Source: CAVYGN01 sp964413265 (GTDB lineage: Bacteria > Spirochaetota > Brevinematia > Brevinematales > JAOACQ01). From it: a stretch of DNA of 64,000 nucleotides. The translations under genes and the position numbers were made by a program. The stretch lies in NCBI GenBank assembly GCA_964413265.1, contig CAYPRX010000002.1, positions 62,001 through 126,000 on the forward strand. The letters are read 5' to 3'. The notes under the pieces are model-generated. The model was given only the letters and a program-made list of their open reading frames with translations. It searched no databases and was not told the DNA's origin. Positions 50,357 through 57,282 of this stretch are shown one piece after another. Numbering within the stretch: the first letter of the stretch is position 1; every line of letters begins with the position of its first letter.

Positions 50357-51342
50357 AGGTTCAGTATTGCCATTCTTGGCGCATCGTAGCGGGTACCGGC
50401 TACAGATTCAGGAGAGAAAATATCGCTGATCTCGGATATTTCGTCACGGCTCAGGACAATATTGACTGCTTTAATGTTTTGCCTGAGATAAGATTCATGA
50501 CGGGTGCCGGGAATAGGGATAATATCATCACCCTGGGAAAGGAGCCAGGACAAAGCAAGCTGTCCGGGAGTGCATTTCTTTTTTTGTGCGATTACTTCGA
50601 ATTTTTCCAGTAGCTGTAGATTTTTTTTCAAATTTTCTTCCTGAAAACGTGGATGCCCCCATCTGAAATCACTCCGTTCAAATCCGGAAGTGGATTTGAA
50701 CCTGCCTGTTAAAAAACCCCTCCCTATAGGGCTGTAGGCAACAAAAGCAATACCCAACTCACGGACAGTCTTCAATATCTCCCCTTCAGGATCACGGCTC
50801 CAGAGAGAATACTCGGTTTGAAGAGCTGTGATAGGATGAACTGCATTTGCTCGTCTTATAGTGTTCGGGCCGGCTTCGGAGAGACCTATAAATCTTACCT
50901 TCCCCTCTTTTACCAGACGGCTCATTGCATCGACAGTCTCTTCAATAGGCGTATTTTTATCAACGCGGTGCTGGTAATAAAGATCAATGACATCGATGCC
51001 GAGTCGTTTCAGGCTCATTTCACAAGCGGTTTTAACATATTCCTTACTGCCATTAACCCCCAGGAAAGCGCCGTTAACACCGCGCATGTTGCCGAATTTT
51101 GTAGCGAGTATTATTCTTTTACGCCAGCCTCCATGAAGTGCCTGATTAAGCAGGATCTCATTATGTCCGACTCCATACATATCGGCGGTATCTAAGAAAT
51201 TGATACCTAGATCGATTGCCTTATGAATAAGCTTTATTGAATCCCGGTCATTTGATTTACCGTAAAATTCCGACATTCCCATGCATCCAAGTCCGATTGC
51301 TGATACGTATAATCCACTATTACCCAGTTTTCTTTTTTTCAT
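50353..51342 (-). CDS. Aldo/keto reductase
   Basis: The 329-residue TIM barrel has the AKR tetrad: D51 and Y56 in 'FLDTADMYG', K82 in 'LATKFG', and a histidine in 'YYQHRVD', and the phosphate-binding end 'IPIPGTRHE'. The 'SEFYG' and 'SLWSRDPEGEI' segments place it in the YakC/AKR13-like group, which reduces aldehydes and ketones with NADPH. Substrate unknown. It lies 12 bases downstream of the Gly-Trp lipoprotein gene on the same strand and overlaps the DUF763 gene. Confidence 0.93.
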   Translation of the reverse strand: MKKRKLGNSGLYVSAIGLGCMGMSEFYGKSNDRDSIKLIHKAIDLGINFLDTADMYGVGHNEILLNQALHGGWRKRIILATKFGNMRGVNGAFLGVNGSKEYVKTACEMSLKRLGIDVIDLYYQHRVDKNTPIEETVDAMSRLVKEGKVRFIGLSEAGPNTIRRANAVHPITALQTEYSLWSRDPEGEILKTVRELGIAFVAYSPIGRGFLTGRFKSTSGFERSDFRWGHPRFQEENLKKNLQLLEKFEVIAQKKKCTPGQLALSWLLSQGDDIIPIPGTRHESYLRQNIKAVNIVLSRDEISEISDIFSPESVAGTRYDAPRMAILNL

Positions 51343-51354
51343 GGATTTGATCCC

Positions 51355-52002
51355 CTATTTCAGAAGATTAGCAAATTCTGACCTGGAAAGTTCCAGATAT
51401 GCGTTTGTATCACTCTTGAAACTGTCCTCTAGAGCGCTTTTATCCTCATCGAATCTATTTTCAACTGAAAATTTCCCATTTACAAGAACGATCCTTCCGA
51501 AGTAATAAATTTTATTCCGTTCAAGATTCATAATGAAGGGATAACGGAATAATTTAACCACATTACCAGGATATCCGTATGGATACGGTTCATAATAGTA
51601 GACATGGTAGTGTGGCCATCCCCAACCCCATCCCCAACCCCATCCGCTGACAACGTATTCATCAGGATAATAATATTGACTATAATCTGGTACTTCGGTA
51701 AAGTAAACGGATCTTACGAAATGATTCCCGGATGGTATAGGTATCAGGAAATAATCTGTCTTTCCCGGTTCGAAGGCATGAGTGTACACACGGTCTAATA
51801 GAAGATCAGGTTCGGCTCCTTTCATATCAAGATAGATTCCCTGGTCGGCGTCTATAGTATAAGATCCGAAGATAAAGGTGTCAAACTGGTGTTTCACCGA
51901 TATGAAATTTTCTGGCATTACAGCAACTGAAACCCACGGTGTGCATGAATATAACAGCAGGAAAAACACTCCTGTCATGATAATACTTTTTATTTTAATC
52001 AT
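51355..52002 (-). CDS. Lipoprotein with Gly-Trp tract and Tyr/Pro-rich stretch
   Basis: The 215-residue protein has a lipoprotein signal with LLYSC (Cys20). A run of alternating Gly and Trp at about 121-130 is followed by Pro, His and Tyr-rich residues ('PHYHVYYYEPYPYGYPG'). The flanking parts are beta-rich. It resembles the DUF4823/DUF2846 type of small lipoproteins loosely, but I cannot assign a family. The Gly-Trp tract corresponds to a tandem hexamer repeat in the DNA (about 51618-51650). The aromatic stretch might face membrane or polysaccharide. An SD-like GGAGAG precedes the ATG. Confidence 0.75.
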   Translation of the reverse strand: MIKIKSIIMTGVFFLLLYSCTPWVSVAVMPENFISVKHQFDTFIFGSYTIDADQGIYLDMKGAEPDLLLDRVYTHAFEPGKTDYFLIPIPSGNHFVRSVYFTEVPDYSQYYYPDEYVVSGWGWGWGWGWPHYHVYYYEPYPYGYPGNVVKLFRYPFIMNLERNKIYYFGRIVLVNGKFSVENRFDEDKSALEDSFKSDTNAYLELSRSEFANLLK

Positions 52003-52047
52003 AAACTCTCCTTTCCATACTGCATATAACCGATATTTTCACTCATG

Positions 52048-52070
52048 AAAAAAGGATCATTTTGGATCCT
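52048..52070 (-). terminator. Hairpin with T-run in the leader of the Gly-Trp lipoprotein gene (possible attenuator)
   Basis: Reading the minus strand, AGGATC (52070-52065) and GATCCT (52058-52053) form a six-base stem with a six-base loop, followed by five to six T residues (52052-52048). It lies 46 bases before the lipoprotein start. The stem is weak, so it may be a leader attenuator or have no role. Confidence 0.3.
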
Positions 52071-52217
52071 AAATAATATATTATCAAATTCTTATAAAGT
52101 CAATCGACAGGTTTAAAATTGAACTTTCACAGTTTAAGACGACCGCCGAGGTAAAAATTGGATAGTTTTTACTAAAAAATTTAAAATAATAATATAACTT
52201 GACTCAAAAGGTATTAA

Positions 52218-55200
52218 ATGTTGTCCTTTTTGGAAACTATCCGCTCGGCTTTTCAAGTTGATAAATTGTCAGGTCTCTTTGGTGAGAATGGTAAAGCCGA
52301 GATAAATATTCCTCTGGGGGCCCTTCCTTTTCTTCTCGGAGAACTGACTAAGAACTACACTTGTTTCTATATAGCTATGAATGAGATGGAAGCGGAAGAC
52401 ATTTATGAAAGCCTCCAATCGATCAAATCGTCAACTCTTTTTTTCCCGGAAGTGGATGTAATTCCGTTTTCAAATGTGTTTCCGTCTCCTGATAAATTAT
52501 CAGACAGGGTATCAACTATTTATGAATTAATAAAGGGTAAAAAAGCTGTTGTTATTCTAACGCTGGAATCATATCTGAGAAAAATCCCCCCGATTGCATT
52601 TTTTAAGAAGAGCATTATTAAACTCAAAATAGGAGGAATTATCGATAGGAATGAATTGATTGATACTCTGGTTTCCTATCAATATTTACGGGATATTAAA
52701 ACAACAGAGCAGGGTTATTTTTCTGTTAGGGGAGATATTGTCGATATTTTCCCGCCAAATTATCCTTATGGACTGAGGTTGAATTTTCTCGGAGATGAGA
52801 TTGAGTCCATTAAAACCTTCAATGCAGCTTCACAGAAATCATTTGGTTCCCTGGAAGAATTTGAACTCATCCCGGCAAATGAATTTGCTGCAGTCAAGGA
52901 AATTATGAGTGAAAAAAACAAGGATTTATTAAATGAAAATACAATACACTCCAGCTTCCCTAAATTTTACAAAGAGCTTTCTCATATTCTTCATTATGCA
53001 TCGGGCAGTAAGGTAATAGTTTCCGGTTATAAAGTATGGAAGGGCTTGGATGTCATAATCTCAAAATATTCACAGTTTAGTTCTTACAGAGAAGATTTGA
53101 TATGGGATATTGAAAAGATAGGTGAATTTGAAAAAGACTGCAGCATTCTAAGGCTTGTTCCGAAGGCAGAGGATTTATTGCCTTCGCGGATTACCGAAGC
53201 TCCAGAATTCGGCGAAGGTTTTTCCAGATTTATTGCTGATATTGACCTGGCTTATTTAAAGAAAGGTTACAGGATATTCCTCCTTGTTGAGTATGATGAT
53301 CTCGCAAAAAGACTGGCTGGTATACTTAAAAATTTCAATCCGAAAATTGCCGGAATCGATGAGGATATCAATGAAAATACATCTCTTGCTATAATAGTTA
53401 TAAATTACGAGCATGGCTTTGAATTATCTGGTCCTGCCGGCAAATATCTGATTCTTTCAGAAAGTGATATAAGCGGGAAAAAACGCCTTTTTCGAAAGAG
53501 GATAAGGCAGATAGACACGCTCTTCGAGGATATCGAAGACATACATGAAGGCGAATATATAGTTCATCTGAATTACGGCATTGGAATATTCAAGAATATC
53601 GAGAGAATTAATGTTCTTGGCAAGGAAAAGGATTATATATTGCTGGAATACGCCCAGGAAGAGAAATTGTATGTACCTCTGGAACAGTCTAACCTGATCG
53701 GAAAATATGTTGGCGGTCTCACAAAAAAACCTTTGCTCGATTCACTAGGAGGAAAGAGCTGGGCTAAAAAAAAGGAAAGAGTAAAAGCTAGTATAGAAGA
53801 ATACGCCAGAAGACTGGTAGCTATTTATGCAAAAAGGAGTACCTTATCCGGCCATATTTTCTCTCCTGATACTTCATGGCAGAAGGATTTTGAAGACAGG
53901 TTTGAATATATTGAAACACCCGATCAGGTTAAGGTAATCGAGGAAATAAAGCGTGATATGGAAAATTCAAAGCCGATGGACCGGCTATTATGCGGTGATG
54001 TAGGATTTGGAAAAACTGAAGTCGCAATGCGCTGTGCTTTCAAGGCTGTTATGGACGGGAGGCAGGTGGCTATAATTGCTCCGACAACAGTTCTTGTGGA
54101 ACAGCATTATTATACATTTATGGAAAGGTTTAAAAGCTTTCCCATAAGAATCGAATTTATATCCAGGTTTACTGAACCGGATAAATTGAGATCAGTCATT
54201 CAGGGTTTAAGAGAACACCAGATTGATATCATCATAGGAACACATAAATTGTTTTCTAGGAAACTGTCTTTCCATTCGCTTGGTCTCATGATCATCGATG
54301 AAGAACATAAGTTCGGAGTCAATCACAAGGAAATAATGAAAGAGAGGTATCCTCTTGTCGACTTCTTATCACTCTCAGCAACACCGATACCCAGGACTCT
54401 TAATATGGCTATGTCAACATTGCGTGATATAAGCCTTCTTGAAACGCCGCCGGATATGAGAATAGCCGTTGAAACCTATGTTTCTGATTTCACTGTAGAT
54501 ATAATAAAATTTGCGATTGAGGCCGAATTATCAAGGGAAGGGCAGGTTTTTTTCGTCCATAATACAATAAAGAGGCTGCCCGAATATGCCAATATGATTC
54601 ATACAGCAGTGCCCTATGCAAGAATCGCGATAGGTCATGGACAGATGGATGAAAAAAATCTCGAAGAGGCTTTTATTGGGTTTGTCAGAGGAGATTATAA
54701 CGTATTCGTTTCTACGACTATTATAGATTCAGGACTGGATATACCAAACGCCAATACTATTATCATAAGCGATGCTCATCGGTTCGGTCTTTCTCAGCTC
54801 TATCAGCTCAAGGGACGTGTTGGCAGATCGAAACGGCAGGGATATGCATATTTTCTCTATCCGGAAACGAAAAATCTTACGGAAACAGCCCAAAAAAGGC
54901 TCTTTGTGATAAATGAGTATACGAATCTCGGTGCAGGATTCAATATTGCTCTTAAAGACCTTGAGATCAGGGGGGCCGGGAATATTCTGGGGCGTGAACA
55001 GCATGGCAATATCATATCAGTAGGTTTTGATGTATATACAAGACTGCTGCGTGAAGAAGTTGAAAAACTTAAAGGGACATTAATTGAGGAAACTGATACA
55101 CTCATCGATCTGAATTATGATGCATTCATTCCTGAGTTTTATATATCCGACAATGCCTCCAAAATGGAAATCTATAAAAAGATCCTTTCAGTCAGAAGTG

Positions 55201-55538
55201 AGGATGAGATAAAGTCCCTTTTCATCGAGCTTACCGATAGATTTGGTGCTATACCTGCGGAGGTTAACGCACTCTTCGAAATTTCACGCCTCAAGATCAG
55301 AGCTTCCTCTCTCGGAATTGATTCAATCATCGAAAAAAAAGACAATATTGAATTTGTCCTTTCTCGTTTTTCAAAAGTAGATCCGATGAAGGTTATGGTT
55401 TTAAAGCAGACCGGAAACCATGAAATAAGTGTGAATCCTGTTGAAAAGAACAAGATCTTTTATAAAAGTTTTCAATCCGGTATTATAATAAAAGTTAAGA
55501 GGCTCATAAACTTCCTGGATGATATAAAGGAGTCCTGA
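52218..55538 (+). CDS. mfd: Transcription-repair coupling factor Mfd
   Basis: The 1106-residue protein has the Mfd layout: N-terminal UvrB-homology region (~1-350), RNA-polymerase-interaction domain (about 450-530, 'HLNYGIGIFKNIERINV'), RecG-like SF2 translocase with Walker A 'GDVGFGKTEVAMR' (~593-605), 'DEEHKFGV' (~693), 'SATPIPRTLNMAMS' and 'GRVGRSKRQGYAYF', and the C-terminal TRCF domain. It displaces stalled RNA polymerase and recruits UvrA. It stands alone on the plus strand; no SD is obvious (an AAAGG ends six bases before the ATG). A Pol V cassette is at 33-36 kb. Confidence 0.98.
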   Translation: MLSFLETIRSAFQVDKLSGLFGENGKAEINIPLGALPFLLGELTKNYTCFYIAMNEMEAEDIYESLQSIKSSTLFFPEVDVIPFSNVFPSPDKLSDRVSTIYELIKGKKAVVILTLESYLRKIPPIAFFKKSIIKLKIGGIIDRNELIDTLVSYQYLRDIKTTEQGYFSVRGDIVDIFPPNYPYGLRLNFLGDEIESIKTFNAASQKSFGSLEEFELIPANEFAAVKEIMSEKNKDLLNENTIHSSFPKFYKELSHILHYASGSKVIVSGYKVWKGLDVIISKYSQFSSYREDLIWDIEKIGEFEKDCSILRLVPKAEDLLPSRITEAPEFGEGFSRFIADIDLAYLKKGYRIFLLVEYDDLAKRLAGILKNFNPKIAGIDEDINENTSLAIIVINYEHGFELSGPAGKYLILSESDISGKKRLFRKRIRQIDTLFEDIEDIHEGEYIVHLNYGIGIFKNIERINVLGKEKDYILLEYAQEEKLYVPLEQSNLIGKYVGGLTKKPLLDSLGGKSWAKKKERVKASIEEYARRLVAIYAKRSTLSGHIFSPDTSWQKDFEDRFEYIETPDQVKVIEEIKRDMENSKPMDRLLCGDVGFGKTEVAMRCAFKAVMDGRQVAIIAPTTVLVEQHYYTFMERFKSFPIRIEFISRFTEPDKLRSVIQGLREHQIDIIIGTHKLFSRKLSFHSLGLMIIDEEHKFGVNHKEIMKERYPLVDFLSLSATPIPRTLNMAMSTLRDISLLETPPDMRIAVETYVSDFTVDIIKFAIEAELSREGQVFFVHNTIKRLPEYANMIHTAVPYARIAIGHGQMDEKNLEEAFIGFVRGDYNVFVSTTIIDSGLDIPNANTIIISDAHRFGLSQLYQLKGRVGRSKRQGYAYFLYPETKNLTETAQKRLFVINEYTNLGAGFNIALKDLEIRGAGNILGREQHGNIISVGFDVYTRLLREEVEKLKGTLIEETDTLIDLNYDAFIPEFYISDNASKMEIYKKILSVRSEDEIKSLFIELTDRFGAIPAEVNALFEISRLKIRASSLGIDSIIEKKDNIEFVLSRFSKVDPMKVMVLKQTGNHEISVNPVEKNKIFYKSFQSGIIIKVKRLINFLDDIKES

Positions 55539-55592
55539 AATAATGACAGGTAGTCTCTTAATGGTTCCCCTGTATTTTCAGCTCAATTAAGG

Positions 55593-55985
55593 TTATTGAG
55601 ACGGCCAGAATAATTTTTTAACGAGGGGAATCAGTAGAAAAATCACTCCTATTATTACTGCATTTAATGCGGCCAGCAAAACAGCTCCTGCTGAAATGTC
55701 CTTAATGATTGCTATTTTTTTGCTCTTTTTCCCGCCTCCATACCTGTCACAGAGCCTTTCAAGGGCAGTATTGAATAATTCTGAAACAAGAACAAAAAAT
55801 ATCGATAAGATTACAAACCCCCATTCCAGGGAACTGATTCCAAGATAAAAACCGGTGATCAATACAAGTATTATAAATATGAGATGAAAACGAAAATTCT
55901 GCTCGAGAAGTACTGTTTTAAAAATCCCGCTGAAAGCATGTAAGAGACTCAGCCTCATTTTTTTCAGATTGATAAAATTTTTCAT
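55593..55985 (-). CDS. dgkA: Diacylglycerol/undecaprenol kinase family membrane protein
   Basis: The ~130-residue protein has three membrane helices and the DgkA signature 'SELFNTALERLCDRYGGG' (about 70-87), with the conserved N-terminal 'FRFHLIF'. The family phosphorylates diacylglycerol or undecaprenol in the inner membrane. I take ATG 55985 as start rather than a TTG at 55991; no clear ribosome-binding site is visible for either. It lies downstream of the tRNA cluster on the same strand, separated by a strong hairpin. Confidence 0.9.
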   Translation of the reverse strand: MKNFINLKKMRLSLLHAFSGIFKTVLLEQNFRFHLIFIILVLITGFYLGISSLEWGFVILSIFFVLVSELFNTALERLCDRYGGGKKSKKIAIIKDISAGAVLLAALNAVIIGVIFLLIPLVKKLFWPSQ

Positions 55986-56002
55986 AAACAAAGTCGGAGA
56001 CT

Positions 56003-56026
56003 CCCGCCCGTAATAAAACGGGCGGG
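56003..56026 (-). terminator. GC-rich hairpin downstream of the tRNA cluster
   Basis: CCCGCCCGT (56003-56011) and ACGGGCGGG (56018-56026) form a perfect nine-base stem with a six-base AATAAA loop, 14 bases after the tRNA-Asp 3' end. No long T-run follows in the minus direction, so it could be a processing or pause signal rather than a classic terminator. Confidence 0.45.
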
Positions 56027-56040
56027 GGCTATTAAATTAT

Positions 56041-56114
56041 CGGGGTTGACGGGACTTGAACCCGCGACACCTGACGTGACAGGCCAGTACTCTAACCAGC
56101 TGAGCTACAACCCC
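56041..56114 (-). tRNA. tRNA-Asp (GUC)
   Basis: A 74-base cloverleaf on the minus strand: acceptor GGGGTTG/CAACCCC, D-arm TAGCTCAGCTGGTTAGAG, anticodon loop CTGTCAC (anticodon GTC), T-arm GGTTCAAGT. The discriminator is G, as expected for Asp. CCA is not encoded. It is last in the fMet-Met-Asp cluster. Confidence 0.96.
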
Positions 56115-56123
56115 TTCTGACTT

Positions 56124-56197
56124 TAGCGGGAGGGGGAATTGAACCCTCGACACGCGGATTATGATTCCGCTGCTCTGACCATCTGAGCTATCCCGCC
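56124..56197 (-). tRNA. tRNA-Met, elongator (CAU)
   Basis: A 74-base cloverleaf on the minus strand: acceptor GGCGGGA/TCCCGCT (one G-U pair), anticodon loop ATCATAA on a GCGGA/TCCGC stem, T-arm GGTTCAATT, discriminator A, no encoded CCA. It lacks the initiator features and has the usual elongator-Met 'AGCGGAATCATAATCCGC' anticodon arm. It is nine bases upstream of tRNA-Asp. Confidence 0.93.
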
Positions 56198-56205
56198 GAA
56201 CTATT

Positions 56206-56279
<74 letters not shown>

Positions 56280-56302
56280 ATGTTGTCTTGAAAAGGGAAA
56301 TA

Positions 56303-56331
56303 ATTATATTTTAAAAGGTCCGATCTGTCAA
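56303..56331 (-). promoter_or_regulatory. Perfect consensus sigma-70 promoter of the tRNA cluster
   Basis: On the minus strand TTGACA (56331-56326), a 17-base spacer and TATAAT (56308-56303) match the sigma-70 consensus exactly. Transcription should start near 56296, about 17 bases before tRNA-fMet. The -35 lies three bases past the trmJ stop codon. Confidence 0.85.
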
Positions 56332-56333
56332 AT

Positions 56334-57074
56334 TTAAGCATTGTGGCCTCCTGAAGCATCTTTTTTAAGCTGAAGAAATTTTCCTTTAATTCTTTCGAAT
56401 AAATTTTTGATGATTAGACAGTCATTAACATCAAGATTAGCCCTGAGCATGATCTTGTTCATGAAATTTTTCAGGCGCCAGGATGGAACTGTTTTGAAAA
56501 AATCCATCTCTTCGAAAGCCGAAACCATGCTTTTCATCATATCATCGTGATTCTGACGGGAAGCTGGATTAGAAAAAACGGTTTTCTTCCTCTTTTGGGA
56601 AATACGGGTCCTGTATATATCATAGAGAGTTATCATAACTGACTGAGAAAGATTGATGGAGGGGAACGATTCCGACGATGGAATTGTACAGATGAGGTCA
56701 CAGCTCCTGATCTCATCGTTTGTCAGTCCGTATTTCTCCCTGCCGAATACCAGGCTTACATTTCTGTTATTATAAAACATCAGATATTCAGAAAAATCTT
56801 CAAGTGTAAAATCTCTTTTCCTCCATTGTCCGATGCGCCTTGTAACAGCAGCAGAAAGATCTGCTTTCCTGAGCGCTTCTTCAAGACTTGAAAAGAGTCT
56901 GGCTTTTTTAAGGATGCCAGAAGCATGCACCGCATAGTTCATTGCAACCTGCGAGAGATGGTCACATTGAGGGTTAACCAGTGCGAGATTCGATACTTCC
57001 ATGTTCATCATGGCTCTCGAAATAGCGCCAATATTTTCCTCGCCTTCTGTTTCAACCAATACAACAGTAATCAA
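56334..57074 (-). CDS. trmJ: tRNA (cytidine/uridine-2'-O)-methyltransferase, TrmJ-like (SPOUT family)
   Basis: The 246-residue SpoU-family methyltransferase has 'VLVETEGEENIGAISRAMMN' (motif 1 with Asn and Arg), 'LVFGREKYGLTNDEI' (motif 2) and 'IPSSESFPSINLSQSVMITLYDIYR' (motif 3 with the trefoil-knot SAM site). The C-terminal ~80 residues are a helical extension as in TrmJ. It would methylate the 2'-O of nucleotide 32 of certain tRNAs. It lies just upstream of the tRNA cluster, with the cluster promoter beginning three bases after its stop, so its read-through could also feed the cluster. Confidence 0.92.
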   Translation of the reverse strand: MITVVLVETEGEENIGAISRAMMNMEVSNLALVNPQCDHLSQVAMNYAVHASGILKKARLFSSLEEALRKADLSAAVTRRIGQWRKRDFTLEDFSEYLMFYNNRNVSLVFGREKYGLTNDEIRSCDLICTIPSSESFPSINLSQSVMITLYDIYRTRISQKRKKTVFSNPASRQNHDDMMKSMVSAFEEMDFFKTVPSWRLKNFMNKIMLRANLDVNDCLIIKNLFERIKGKFLQLKKDASGGHNA

Positions 57075-57219
57075 TGAAGAGCCGCCTCAATAAGTATTTT
57101 AGCTTCTGGAAATTTTTTCTGATAAAGAGTTCAGTATAGACAAAGAGAATTATAGCATAATTATTTTGATTTTTCTAAAATAAAAAAATAACCGGATTAC
57201 TGTAAATGGCTTTGAATTT

Positions 57220-57248
57220 TTGATTTAACGGCACTGTACGATTATAAT
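57220..57248 (+). promoter_or_regulatory. Predicted sigma-70 promoter for ileS
   Basis: TTGATT (57220-57225) and a perfect TATAAT (57243-57248) are 17 bases apart. The transcript would start at about 57255, with a GGAGGA site (57269-57274) eight bases before the chosen ATG at 57283. No T-box leader is visible. Confidence 0.6.
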
Positions 57249-57282
57249 AATAAACTCTTTTGCAATGCGGAGGAATTCTTTT

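Noticed and set aside
57075..57282. A T-box leader upstream of ileS.
   Set aside because: The leader from the predicted start is only ~28 bases and has no T-box consensus.
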